DNA from: a bacterium
GTDB lineage: Bacteria > Patescibacteriota > Minisyncoccia > CAIUEV01
Reading direction: 5' to 3'
Assembly (NCBI GenBank): GCA_021779255.1
Contig: JAJYBC010000003.1
Location: forward strand, 1-42,568
DNA: 42,568 bases
A program made the position numbers and the translations under genes. Positions 28,462-38,280 of the stretch are shown here, in pieces (the stretch's first letter is position 1; every line of letters begins with the position of its first letter). The notes under the pieces are model-generated. The model was not told the DNA's origin. It ran no database searches and saw nothing but the letters and a program-made list of their open reading frames with translations.

Positions 28462-31400
28462 ATGTTTTCTCCTGTCGACCCTAAAATATTACCTTCCGAT
28501 CGCGAAAAAAAAATTCTTCGTTTTTGGAAAAAATATAAGACTTTTGAAAAATCCATCGAAAACCGTCGGGAAGCTAAGACTTACAGCTTTTTTGACGGGC
28601 CGCCTTTCATCACCGGAGTACCTCATTTCGGAACCATTTTATCTTCGGTAGCCAAGGATGTTGTTCCTCGCTATTGGACGATGAAAGGTTTTCGCGTTGA
28701 TCGGCGCTGGGGTTGGGATTGTCACGGACTTCCCGCTGAAAATTTAGTTGAGAAACATTTAAAGATCAAAAGCAAAAGAGAGATCGAAGAGAAAATAGGC
28801 ATTGAGAAATTTGTCAAAGAATGTTTCCGCGTTACCGAAAAAATTGCTGGTGAATGGGAAGAAATTATCGATCGAATCGGCCGATGGGTCGATTTTAAAA
28901 ACGCTTACAAGACTATGGATCCGGAATATATGGAGTCGGTTTGGTGGGCTTTTAAGGAACTCTATAACCGAGGTTTAATCTATCAAGATAGTCGAATTTC
29001 TCTTTACTGTCCTCGTTGCGCCACCCCTTTAGCTAATTTCGAAATCGCCATGGATTCCAGTTATGAAGACGTGGAAGATATTTCTTCTTTCGTGCGTTTT
29101 GCTTTGTTGGAATCAGCTAAGGAAAAATTAAATTTAGCTTTAAACTTGGAAGCTTATTTTGTCGCTTGGACTACAACTCCTTGGACTCTTTTGGCTAACA
29201 CCGCTTTGGCTGTTAATTCTAATTTGGATTACGTGATCGTCAATCAAAAAGTCGACGGTAAAAGCCAATATTTAATTCTCTCCGCAACCGGTTGGCGAAG
29301 AATAAAAGAAAAACACAAACTTAAAGGTCGAATTGTTCGTCGTGTCAAAGGAGTGGAGCTTTTAGGATTAGATTACCAAAAATATCTAGATTTAATCCCA
29401 GAAATTATTGGACAAGTTCAAGATCAAAAAAATTTCTCCAAAAAATCTTCGCCCATTCAAGGTTGGAAAACGGTCGCTGGTGATTTTGTCAGCAACGAAG
29501 AAGGCAGTGGCATTGTCCATTTAGCTCCCGCCTTTGGCGAAGAAGATTATAATTTGGGAAAAAGCGAAAATTTACCTTTTATCTTAAATGTCGATGAGGA
29601 AGGCGCTTTTACAGACGGTAAATTTAAAGGTCGCAAAGTCTGGGAAGCTAATATTGAAATTCTAGCCACTTTAGAAAAACAAGGCTTGGTCCTAGCTAAA
29701 GAAAAAATTGTTCACAGTTATCCTTTTTGCCATCGTTGTCACACCAAACTAATTTATAAAATTCAACCGGCGTGGTTTTTACAAATCGATTCTTTGAAAA
29801 AAAAGCTAACTGCCACTAATGAAGAAATTAATTGGCATCCGGAATATTTAAAACACGGACGTTTTTTAAAAGGAATCGAATCCGCTCCCGATTGGAATAT
29901 TTCTCGTAATCGCTACTGGGGAACGGCTATTCCTGTTTGGCAGTGCGAGAAATGTCAAAAAGAAATTGTTGTCGGATCTTACGAAGAGCTTTATCAACTT
30001 TCCGGTCAGAGACTGGAAGATTATCATCGACCAAATGTGGACAATATTACTTTCAGTTGCCCCGACTGTGGCGGTTCGATGAAGAGAGTTCCTCAAGTGC
30101 TTGATTGTTGGATGGAATCAGGATCGATGCCTTTTGCGGAAAGACATTATCCCTTTGAAAATCAGGAGGATTTCAATCAAAAATTTCCAACTGATTTTGT
30201 GGCGGAATATGTTGGTCAAACCAGAGCTTGGTTCTATGTTTTACACGTTTTAGCCACTGCCCTTTTTGATAAACCAGCCTTCAAAAATGTAGTTACTACT
30301 GGGGTATTAGCTGGGGAAGACGGCCGTAAAATGTCAAAATCGCTGGGCAATTATTCGGACCCTAAGGAAGTTTTAGATAAATACTCAGCTGACGCTTTAC
30401 GTTTTTATTTGATGAGTTCCCCCATCATGGAAGGGGAAAATTTGGATCTTTCTATTGATAAAATTGCCGAGATTCAAAAAGGCCTTTTGCGAGCTTGGTG
30501 GAACTCTTATTTTTTCTTTGTCACTTATGCTCGTTTGGATAAATGGCAACCAAACAAAGAAGCTCCTTTTCGGTGGAGCGAGCCTCAATCCTTTAAAGAA
30601 GCTTGGCAGAAACCCGTTTCTGTCCTTGATCGTTGGCTTCTTTCCGAGTTGCATACTCTAATTCAAGAGATGAACAATTTAATGGATAATTACGCCATTG
30701 CCAAAGCTTCTCGTCTAATCCCGCCTTTCATTGACAAACTTTCTAACTGGTATATTCGTCGCAGTCGCAAACGTTTTTGGAAAAGCGAAAATGACCTCGA
30801 TAAAGGCGAGGCTTATCAAACTCTTTACGAGTCACTTGTTAAAATTAGTCAGGTCAGTGCTCATTTTATGCCTTTTCTAACGGAAGAAATTTATCAAAAT
30901 ATCAATTCGATTGATACTCAGAATGATCCGGGAGCCAATTCTGTTCACCTAACCGATTTTCCAACACCAAATCTGATGCTTCTCGACGAAAAATTGAATC
31001 TTGATATGGAAAGAATTAGACAAATTGTCACTCTCGGTTTATCATGTAGAGCTAAAGCCGGTATCAAAGTTCGTCAACCGCTGCAAACTCTTTTGGTGGA
31101 AAATAAAGGAGATATTGGTGATGATCTCTGGAATCTGGTTAAAGACGAGATTAACGTAAAAGAAATTGAAGAAAAAGAAAATCTAAAAAAAATTATCACT
31201 GAAAATCAATTAGATAAAAAATTCTTTGGTATCACCGAAAAAGAGGAAGCTGTTGCCTTGGATTCTCACATTAGCAAAGACCTGAAGTTGGAAGGAGAAA
31301 TGAGAGAATTAGTTCGCCAAATTCAAGAAGCTCGAAAGAAAGCCGGCTTTCAAATTGAAGATCGAATTATTCTAGGCCATCTTGGAAAAGAAGAGATTTT

Positions 31401-31548
31401 CAACCGATTCGGCTATATTATCGGCATTGAAGTCCTAGCCGAAAAAATTCTTAACCAAAAATTACCTAACAAAGAATGTGAGTTTGAATTTAAATTAGGA
31501 GATAAAAATGTCAATATTACTCTTTGCAGGATCAAAACACAAGCCTAA
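28462..31548 (+). CDS. ileS: isoleucyl-tRNA synthetase
   Basis: PPFITGVPHFGTILSSVAKD (HIGH-like HFGT), WGWDCHGLPAE, KMSKSLGNYSDPKEVLDKYSADALRFYLM. Confidence 0.96.
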   Translation: MFSPVDPKILPSDREKKILRFWKKYKTFEKSIENRREAKTYSFFDGPPFITGVPHFGTILSSVAKDVVPRYWTMKGFRVDRRWGWDCHGLPAENLVEKHLKIKSKREIEEKIGIEKFVKECFRVTEKIAGEWEEIIDRIGRWVDFKNAYKTMDPEYMESVWWAFKELYNRGLIYQDSRISLYCPRCATPLANFEIAMDSSYEDVEDISSFVRFALLESAKEKLNLALNLEAYFVAWTTTPWTLLANTALAVNSNLDYVIVNQKVDGKSQYLILSATGWRRIKEKHKLKGRIVRRVKGVELLGLDYQKYLDLIPEIIGQVQDQKNFSKKSSPIQGWKTVAGDFVSNEEGSGIVHLAPAFGEEDYNLGKSENLPFILNVDEEGAFTDGKFKGRKVWEANIEILATLEKQGLVLAKEKIVHSYPFCHRCHTKLIYKIQPAWFLQIDSLKKKLTATNEEINWHPEYLKHGRFLKGIESAPDWNISRNRYWGTAIPVWQCEKCQKEIVVGSYEELYQLSGQRLEDYHRPNVDNITFSCPDCGGSMKRVPQVLDCWMESGSMPFAERHYPFENQEDFNQKFPTDFVAEYVGQTRAWFYVLHVLATALFDKPAFKNVVTTGVLAGEDGRKMSKSLGNYSDPKEVLDKYSADALRFYLMSSPIMEGENLDLSIDKIAEIQKGLLRAWWNSYFFFVTYARLDKWQPNKEAPFRWSEPQSFKEAWQKPVSVLDRWLLSELHTLIQEMNNLMDNYAIAKASRLIPPFIDKLSNWYIRRSRKRFWKSENDLDKGEAYQTLYESLVKISQVSAHFMPFLTEEIYQNINSIDTQNDPGANSVHLTDFPTPNLMLLDEKLNLDMERIRQIVTLGLSCRAKAGIKVRQPLQTLLVENKGDIGDDLWNLVKDEINVKEIEEKENLKKIITENQLDKKFFGITEKEEAVALDSHISKDLKLEGEMRELVRQIQEARKKAGFQIEDRIILGHLGKEEIFNRFGYIIGIEVLAEKILNQKLPNKECEFEFKLGDKNVNITLCRIKTQA

Positions 31549-31583
31549 AAATTGGATTTTATACTATTTTTGCTAAAAATCGC

Positions 31584-32705
31584 ATGCAAAAAATTCGCCA
31601 AAAAGCCGACGGTATTTTAATTATCGCTAATATAGCCCTAGTCGTGGCCGGTCTGGTTTTAATTGCTTCGGCTGGTATTGCTCGCTCTCTTTCTGTATAT
31701 GGAGAGCCTTATTATTACCTTTCTCACCAGTTTTTTTATGGTTTTATTCCTGGAATGATCGCTTGGTTTTTCTTTCAAAATCTGGATTATAAAATTTGGC
31801 AAAAATGGGCTTTTCCTTTTTTTCTCACCACAATTGCTCTTTTAATCATTGTTTTTATTCCTGGCATTGGCTCCACTCTCAAAGGAGCCCAGCGCTGGAT
31901 TAATTTAGGTGGACTTTCTTTTCAGCCAACCGAGCTTTGCAAACTTTCTTTGATCATTTACCTTTCCGCTTGGTTATCCTCTCATCGCCAAAAAGCTTAC
32001 GAATCTCTCAGTGGTTTTTTAGGTTTTATTTTGATTATGGGAATCTTGGCCATTTTAATCATGAAACAACCAGATATGGGAACTTTGGGAATTATTTCCA
32101 TTACGGCTTTTTGGATTTATTTCGCTAGCGGAGCTCGCTTTCGCTACTTATTTTTGATAATTTTTGGCGGAATTTTCGCTTTTTGGACGATGATTCACTT
32201 GGCACCTTACCGCGCCGAAAGACTAATGACCTTTCTCGATCCCAGCGCCGATATGCAAGATAAAGGCTATCAAATAAATCAGGCTTTGATCGCTTTAGGA
32301 TCGGGAGGAATTTACGGTGTGGGTCTTGGCCATAGTCGTCAAAAATTTAATTATTTACCAGAGCCGGTCAACGATTCAATTTTTGCTGTTTTAGGTGAAG
32401 AGCTGGGGATGATTGGTTGTGTTTCTCTAATTTTTCTTTTTTTTATTTTAGGTTGGAGAGGTTTCTGGGTAGCCAAAAGAGCTCCCGATATGTTCGGTCG
32501 GTTACTGGCTACGGGCATCACTTCTTGGTTTATCTTTCAAGCTTTTATTAATATTTCCGCTATTTCAGCGCTAATTCCTCTAACGGGAGTTCCTCTACCT
32601 TTTATCAGCTACGGTGGTTCATCTTTAATTTTTGCCATGGCTGGAATGGGTATTTTATTGAATATTTCAAAACAAAGCAATATTATTCCTAACAAAAAAT
32701 ATTAA
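31584..32705 (+). CDS. FtsW/RodA/SpoVE family peptidoglycan polymerase
   Basis: ORF 31524..32705; start at MQKIRQKADG (about 31584) avoids overlap with ileS. GAQRWINLGGLSFQPTELCKLSLI, GVPLPFISYGGSSLIFAM. Confidence 0.9.
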   Translation: MQKIRQKADGILIIANIALVVAGLVLIASAGIARSLSVYGEPYYYLSHQFFYGFIPGMIAWFFFQNLDYKIWQKWAFPFFLTTIALLIIVFIPGIGSTLKGAQRWINLGGLSFQPTELCKLSLIIYLSAWLSSHRQKAYESLSGFLGFILIMGILAILIMKQPDMGTLGIISITAFWIYFASGARFRYLFLIIFGGIFAFWTMIHLAPYRAERLMTFLDPSADMQDKGYQINQALIALGSGGIYGVGLGHSRQKFNYLPEPVNDSIFAVLGEELGMIGCVSLIFLFFILGWRGFWVAKRAPDMFGRLLATGITSWFIFQAFINISAISALIPLTGVPLPFISYGGSSLIFAMAGMGILLNISKQSNIIPNKKY

Positions 32706-32708
32706 CGC

Positions 32709-32732
32709 AGGGGCGTATTGCAATACGCCCCT
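32709..32732. repeat. REP palindrome AGGGGCGTATTGCAATACGCCCCT
   Basis: 24-bp perfect inverted repeat, intergenic. Confidence 0.9.
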
Positions 32733-32806
32733 ACAATTTCTTTACAATTTTTATTTTTCCTTTATTATTAAATAGATAATTTATTTCTAACTTCTAAAAG
32801 AATAAA

Positions 32807-33352
32807 ATGTATATCGCTATTATAGCCGTTTTAGTTGTTGTAATCTTAGCTATCGGTATCTATAATTCTCTCATAACCCTTAAGAATAAAACCGAGGAAG
32901 CTTGGTCCGATATTGATGTTCAATTGAAGCGTCGTTACGATCTGGTTCCTAATTTAGTAGAATCCGTTAAAGGTTATGCCAAACATGAGCAAGGTACTTT
33001 TGAAAAGATAACTGAATCGCGCAGTCAAGCTATGCAAGCCAACACACCGGCCGAGAAAGCTAAGGCGGATAATGCGCTTACTGAAACTCTCAAAAGTTTG
33101 TTCGCTGTCGCCGAAAATTATCCCGATCTGAAGGCCAATCAAAATTTCTTAGATTTACAAAATCAGCTGTCTCAGTTGGAGGAAACTATCCAACAAGCTC
33201 GTCGCTACTATAACGGCAATGTTCGCGATTTCAATATTAAGATTGAAGTTTTTCCCAACAACTTGTTCGTAGGGATATTAGGTTTCAAGAAATTTGAATT
33301 TTTTGAAGTTGGGGAAGCCAAAGAGAAAGAAAATGTGAAAGTCGAATTTTAA
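32807..33352 (+). CDS. lemA: LemA family protein
   Basis: IYNSLITLKNKTEEAWSDIDVQLKRRYDLVPNLVESVKGYAKHE ... ARRYYNGNVRDFN. Confidence 0.95.
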   Translation: MYIAIIAVLVVVILAIGIYNSLITLKNKTEEAWSDIDVQLKRRYDLVPNLVESVKGYAKHEQGTFEKITESRSQAMQANTPAEKAKADNALTETLKSLFAVAENYPDLKANQNFLDLQNQLSQLEETIQQARRYYNGNVRDFNIKIEVFPNNLFVGILGFKKFEFFEVGEAKEKENVKVEF

Positions 33353-33353
33353 T

Positions 33354-33381
33354 GTAGGGGCGTGTTGCAAAACGCCCATGT
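33354..33381. repeat. degenerate REP palindrome GTAGGGGCGTGTTGCAAAACGCCCATGT
   Basis: similar to the 28-bp family with several arm mismatches. Confidence 0.7.
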
Positions 33382-33416
33382 GTCCCGTAAAATAATTTAA
33401 CCTTTCACGAAAAATT

Positions 33417-33782
33417 ATGTCTCAAGAAAAAAAACCAAGCGAAAATAAAAATCATAATGATCATAATGATAAAGATGTCCAAGAAAACAAAGCCATTGCT
33501 TTTTTGAGCTATTTGTCTATTCTTTGCCTCATTCCTCTTTTGGCCGGTAAAGAGAGTAAATTTGCCCAATTTCACAGTAAACAAGGTTTAATTCTTTTTA
33601 TCGTTTGGATCTTGGCCTCTTGGATTTCCGGCTTTATACCGATAATCGGTTGGTTTTTACTAGCTCCTATTGTAACTATTACCGGTCTAGTTCTCTCTAT
33701 TATCGGTTTACTCAATGTTGCCCACGGAGAGACCAAGGAACTACCCATTATTGGTGATATTGTCAAAAAATTCAATATCTAG
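33417..33782 (+). CDS. DUF4870/Tic20-like small membrane protein
   Basis: AIAFLSYLSILCLIPLLAGKESKFAQFHSKQGLILFIVWI..GWFLLAPIVTITGLVLSIIGLLNVAHGETKELPIIGDI. Confidence 0.75.
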   Translation: MSQEKKPSENKNHNDHNDKDVQENKAIAFLSYLSILCLIPLLAGKESKFAQFHSKQGLILFIVWILASWISGFIPIIGWFLLAPIVTITGLVLSIIGLLNVAHGETKELPIIGDIVKKFNI

Positions 33783-33893
33783 TATCAAAAAAGATTATTT
33801 AAACAAGACCCGTTTTCTTTTAAAGAAGCTTAGATAAAATAAATTTATTTGTATTAAAATTTATTTGTATTAAATAATTTTTCAAAAACAAAA

Positions 33894-34232
33894 ATGGAAA
33901 TAAAAGGCCTTAATCCAACTCCCATTTCCGAAAACCGCAGTAGGTTTGTCCTGATTGCTCTTTTGGCAATCATGGTTCTCTTCTTATTAGTTGTGCTTTA
34001 CTTTATGAAACAAAAAAACCTGGGGGAAGTTAACATATCTCAAGAAAATCCCGCTAAAAAACAGTACGCGCCTTCTCTTGAAGAATTAACTCGTTTGACC
34101 ACTGCACCCGAGAATTTAAACATTAAGCCCAGCCCTGAAATGGTTATGGCATCATCGTCTTCCGAAGAAAGTGTTCACGTAAAAGTTGATAAAAATCTAA
34201 TCGACGCTCTCACTGCCCCTTCCAAAAATTAA
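33894..34232 (+). CDS. hypothetical single-TM protein
   Basis: 112 aa with FVLIALLAIMVLFLLVVLYFM segment, first gene of an apparent three-gene unit. Confidence 0.6.
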   Translation: MEIKGLNPTPISENRSRFVLIALLAIMVLFLLVVLYFMKQKNLGEVNISQENPAKKQYAPSLEELTRLTTAPENLNIKPSPEMVMASSSSEESVHVKVDKNLIDALTAPSKN

Positions 34233-34250
34233 ATTTTTTATTTTAATTCA

Positions 34251-35669
34251 ATGAAAAAAACCAAAAAGAAAAAATCAAAGATAGTAAACGCCAAGGATAT
34301 AAAAACGCTATACACAAAGAACGTAGCGTCGTTACGTTCTCACTACGGGATTAAAAAAATTGTTTTATGGAGCGTTCTGTTTTTTCTTTTCGTAGGATTT
34401 ATTGTGGCCAAAGCTGATTCTTGGCCTTTTACCGGTAAAAGTTTCAGTTGGATCGGTAATAACGTTATTGATACCAATCAAGGAAGGATTGAGCGAGGAG
34501 ATCCGGTTATTGGTATGGTTAAGATGAACGGTGATAAATATAAAGTGAGCATCGAAGGCACTGGGCCGACCAGAACTGTTACTGGCGCCGCTTGGTTCGG
34601 CATTGGTAGTAAAGATGATAAATTTGAAGATTTTTCCGACCAAAACGATCTCCCTTCTCTTGGTTGGATCCTTTTTAATGAAGGAACCCCGAGCAACAAT
34701 TGTTTCGGAATAGGAGATTGCCACGCCGCTCAATGGAATAAACGCGCCGGAACACCCGACGGCAGTATGGAAGGATATCTCTCCGGTTGGGCTAAGATGA
34801 AAATTGGACCGAATGGTGATGGTAGCGCTTATCCTGACACTTGGGTTCATTTTAAAGCTCCTCAGAATTTAACTAATTATTCTTGCTCTGGCAATCATTA
34901 CTATGTTTGTATGGACACGGCTGGGAGAATGGAGGGTTATGCTTGGTCAGCCGGCACTGACTCCGATACTATAGACGGCAACCCTGGTTTTGGTTGGATT
35001 AATTTCAATAAACAGTTTGCGGGTGTTTCACCGGATGCTTACAGCACTCCTCAAATCACTTGTCGCACTATTTTCGATTCCGGCAATAAATGCCAGAAAG
35101 ATAACGGTTTTACGGGAGAATTTAAATTTAAGGCCGTTTATCAAGGAACCAATGATCCGGGAAATACTTTACGCTGGTTTTGCAAGGATGGCGATACACC
35201 CAAAGCTGGAGCTAATGTTAGTTGTACTTATTCGGAAACGGGAACTTACCAACCGAAATTGGAATATTGGAATCTGAGCGATAATAAATGGGAAACATGC
35301 TCCAGTGAAGCTAAGGTGACAGTGGTCTCGGAACCGAAATGTCAAGTTTTGGTCAATCCAATCGGTACTAATACTGATGAACTAAGTAATTACAGTTCTC
35401 GAACAAGTCTTTCCAAGGGCGACTCCGCTTATGCGATGATCAATAAAGATTGTCTTAACAATGAGTCGGTTTCTTGGAGTTTGACTAATGGACAAAAACT
35501 TAGTGGCAGTGGCTCAAACGACACTAAAATCACTGTTGGATCGGTTGATTTAGGTGTAATGACTATTTCGGCTACGGCTAAAGATCAAGCTACTAGCAAA
35601 AATTACCCTTGTGATTCAGCTAATATTACCGTCAAAAGTGGCGCCAAAGATCAAGTGAGAATCCGATAA
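34251..35669 (+). CDS. secreted/surface protein with GWxxF-type repeats of a kind common in CPR
   Basis: signal anchor then LPSLGWILFN, LSGWAKMKI, GYAWSAGTDSDTIDGNPGFGWINFN; C-term Ig-like segments. Confidence 0.7.
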   Translation: MKKTKKKKSKIVNAKDIKTLYTKNVASLRSHYGIKKIVLWSVLFFLFVGFIVAKADSWPFTGKSFSWIGNNVIDTNQGRIERGDPVIGMVKMNGDKYKVSIEGTGPTRTVTGAAWFGIGSKDDKFEDFSDQNDLPSLGWILFNEGTPSNNCFGIGDCHAAQWNKRAGTPDGSMEGYLSGWAKMKIGPNGDGSAYPDTWVHFKAPQNLTNYSCSGNHYYVCMDTAGRMEGYAWSAGTDSDTIDGNPGFGWINFNKQFAGVSPDAYSTPQITCRTIFDSGNKCQKDNGFTGEFKFKAVYQGTNDPGNTLRWFCKDGDTPKAGANVSCTYSETGTYQPKLEYWNLSDNKWETCSSEAKVTVVSEPKCQVLVNPIGTNTDELSNYSSRTSLSKGDSAYAMINKDCLNNESVSWSLTNGQKLSGSGSNDTKITVGSVDLGVMTISATAKDQATSKNYPCDSANITVKSGAKDQVRIR

Positions 35670-35692
35670 ATTATATTTTTTAACAAAATAAA

Positions 35693-36337
35693 ATGCAAAA
35701 AACAATCGTGTATGTGGTCATTGGTTTGATTGTTGGTATCACTATTCATACCGTTTCCGCTTGGGTGGAACCTGATCAGATGCCTCCCGGCGGTAACATC
35801 GCCGCTCCGCTTAACACCGGTAATACCGGTCAATCAAAAATCGGCGGATTGATTATTGCCCTTGGTGAAGTTAAAGATATTGGTCTGGCTGTTATTAATG
35901 GTAAGTCCGGTTTTGGTACTGGTACTCCAACCGAAAGAGTGGATGTTAACGGCAATATTAAACTTAATGGAAGGATTATCGGACTTCAAGCTCCAACCGA
36001 TGCGAACGACGCGGTTAATAAAGGGTACGTAGACGCATTAGGCAGTGGTGGAGGAGGAACGTATGAAGCCTACAATACCACTAGTTGCGCACCTGGATGG
36101 ACAGTGGCATATACAGGGTTAACTATTTGGTCTTACGACACCTATTCTGTGGGGTCTGGGCATTGGTGTATGGCAGGATTAAAAGAAGATGACAATTTTG
36201 ATAATAATCCAAAAACTTTTGTCAGCGGTGGTGCCCATCATCTTAGTTTAGGTACGCCTCCTAATCTTGGATCTAGTTATACAGTTAAAGGAGCTTGGTG
36301 GAATGGAACTATTCCCTGTGCGGTTTGTGTAAAATAA
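35693..36337 (+). CDS. secreted hypothetical protein with tail-fibre-like NGxIxLNGxIIGLQAPTDANDAVNKGYVDAL segment
   Basis: signal peptide, EPDQMPPGGNIAAPLNTGNTGQSKIGGLIIALG. Confidence 0.65.
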   Translation: MQKTIVYVVIGLIVGITIHTVSAWVEPDQMPPGGNIAAPLNTGNTGQSKIGGLIIALGEVKDIGLAVINGKSGFGTGTPTERVDVNGNIKLNGRIIGLQAPTDANDAVNKGYVDALGSGGGGTYEAYNTTSCAPGWTVAYTGLTIWSYDTYSVGSGHWCMAGLKEDDNFDNNPKTFVSGGAHHLSLGTPPNLGSSYTVKGAWWNGTIPCAVCVK

Positions 36338-36394
36338 AAAATGTAGGCACGTAACATACCACATACAGGTTGAATACAAATGTGTATTTTGCGG

Positions 36395-36414
36395 GGGCGT
36401 ATTGCAATACGCCC
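36395..36414. repeat. REP palindrome GGGCGTATTGCAATACGCCC next to RAYT 3' end
   Basis: 20-bp perfect inverted repeat. Confidence 0.88.
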
Positions 36415-36418
36415 ATCT

Positions 36419-36442
36419 GGGCGGGGTTATCCCGCCCTTTTT
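36419..36442 (+). terminator. rho-independent terminator GGGCGGG-GTTAT-CCCGCCC-TTTTT
   Basis: 7-bp perfect GC stem and T-run; follows the 33.9-36.3 kb + strand gene set and overlaps the RAYT stop codon. Confidence 0.75.
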
Positions 36443-37014
36443 GATTGTTTGAAATTATTCCGATCATTTTCCCAATTGGTGGGGTTGCTTTTAATATATT
36501 CTTGGATACGTTCCAAATCAAATTTATCTTGAACAATATGTTCGTAATAATTACGTTGAAAAATTTTTCGACGATCAAAATGTTCGGTTTTTTCGTATAT
36601 TTGTGTCTCATTAATTTTTTTGGTTACGGTTGATTTGTATCCACGGACAATGGAACCCAAATTATTTTTGGGTGATTGAAACATCGGAGAAAATTGGGTA
36701 ATAATCGGTGTGGGTACATCCCGTAGGGGCGTATTGCAATACGCCCCTACAATGCGAATTATTACGTGAATATGATTCGGCATAATTATAAAATCACCCA
36801 ACTTGACATTTGTTCGTATTTTTGGTGTTTTTTGTAATTCGTCGTATGCAATTTTTCCAAATTTATTCAAATACATCTCCCCATTTTTGATTCGACCAAA
36901 CAAGCACTGCATTTGATAGGTGCAGATGGTGACAAAATACATTCCATTTTGGGAGTAATCATAATCTTTCAATCGTAAAGAATTGCGATAATATTTACCG
37001 GAAATAAATGTCAT
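36427..37014 (-). mobile_element. REP-associated tyrosine transposase (RAYT; Y1/HUH, IS200-like)
   Basis: NGMYFVTICTYQMQCLFGRI, IIMPNHIHVIIRI (HxH), IFQRNYYEHIVQDKFDLERIQEYIKSNPTNW (catalytic Tyr region). Confidence 0.93.
36723..36750. repeat. REP palindrome GTAGGGGCGTATTGCAATACGCCCCTAC inside the RAYT ORF
   Basis: 28-bp perfect inverted repeat, translated in frame as VGAYCNTPLR. Confidence 0.95.
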
Positions 37015-37094
37015 AAAAAATCAAATATTATTTTATGACATCATACCAAATTGAATATTAAATTCTGATAAAAAGAAAATTAAAAAATCCTCAA

Positions 37095-38234
37095 CTATTT
37101 TTTAACTGTCAGATAATAACTTTTTTTGTCTAATTCTTTGAGACTAGTCAAAGTATATTTTTGGTCGGGCGATAATTTAGAAGATAATCGGCGCAACGCT
37201 ACGCCATCAACTTTCATCACCGAAAAAGGATCTTGGTTCCACTGTTTTAAGATATCCGCTACTTTGCCGGCATCATAACGATAAGTTTCTCGCAGGTTGC
37301 GTAAAATATTCCCTTGATCGGTAAAAAATTGCCCGATTTTTTCTTGTTCTAAATAAGCAGACAATTCCTTACTGATTTGCATAATTTCTTTTTCCAACTG
37401 ACTTTTTTGAACTTTCAGAGCAATAAACTTTTCGCTCAATTGTCGAATATCCTGCTCCTGTTTTTTATTTTCCGCTTTTTTAAATTTATGCGACCAGAAA
37501 GGACAAATTTTTTGATAATCGCACCAATCGCAAAGAGCGTTCATTCGCGGTTCAAAATTTTTATTTTCGGTAGCTTTTTCTACCTCCGTAATTGCTTTTA
37601 AAATATCTTGCTCGATTTGCTTTAAGTTGGCAGGGGTTCGCGTTGTTGAAAGACGTAAACCGTGACGTAAGTAGAAAAGCGATAACTTTATTTTGGTTGT
37701 ATCCTGAATTTTTTCGAAAAGCGATGGCCACTCTTTGAGAAAAGCTTTGAGATAAATACTGAGTTGTAAATCTTGGTCAATCTCTTTTTGAGGCGGAATC
37801 TTACGATTAGTTTTATAATCAATAATTTCAAAACCTTCGGCTATTCGATCGATCCGATCAATTGAACCACCCAATGTATGGTTTTGAATAGGCACTACAA
37901 AACGATATTCCAAGGTAATGGCTTTTTTTCGTTCCTCTTTCTCGATAGTTTGAAAATATTTTTGAATAATTTCCAAACCCTCCTGAAAAAGATTTTGACT
38001 GACCTCTTCTGGAAAATTTTTTTGCTCCCAATTGCGACTGAAATAGTCCAGAGTTTTTTCCTCGTCAGGCAAGCCTTTGACTGTCGGCGTATGAATAAAT
38101 TTCATTACGTCGTGAATTGTCGAACCAAAAATCTGCGCCGGCGAAGGAGGCGATTTTATCTTATCGATATGTTGGTATTTGTACTTAAGTGGGCAAAGAG
38201 CAAAAGTACTGAGAGCGGAGTAAGAGGAATGCAT
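37095..38234 (-). CDS. PD-(D/E)XK nuclease family protein (RecB/AddB C-terminal-like)
   Basis: SYSALSTFALCPLKYKYQHI, FGSTIHDVMKF, FEIIDYKTNRKIPP, CDWCDYQKICPFW Cys cluster. Confidence 0.88.
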   Translation of the reverse strand: MHSSYSALSTFALCPLKYKYQHIDKIKSPPSPAQIFGSTIHDVMKFIHTPTVKGLPDEEKTLDYFSRNWEQKNFPEEVSQNLFQEGLEIIQKYFQTIEKEERKKAITLEYRFVVPIQNHTLGGSIDRIDRIAEGFEIIDYKTNRKIPPQKEIDQDLQLSIYLKAFLKEWPSLFEKIQDTTKIKLSLFYLRHGLRLSTTRTPANLKQIEQDILKAITEVEKATENKNFEPRMNALCDWCDYQKICPFWSHKFKKAENKKQEQDIRQLSEKFIALKVQKSQLEKEIMQISKELSAYLEQEKIGQFFTDQGNILRNLRETYRYDAGKVADILKQWNQDPFSVMKVDGVALRRLSSKLSPDQKYTLTSLKELDKKSYYLTVKK

Positions 38235-38280
38235 AAGGAAATAATTTTATAATTTTTAATTTAGAAAAATTGGAAACTCT

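Noticed and set aside
28343-28651. + strand ORF of 102 aa overlapping the REP and the ileS start
   Set aside because: Runs out of frame into the conserved ileS N-terminus; no homology-like motifs.
36309-36611. Minus-strand ORF of 100 aa
   Set aside because: Alternate frame overlapping the RAYT 3' end and REP.
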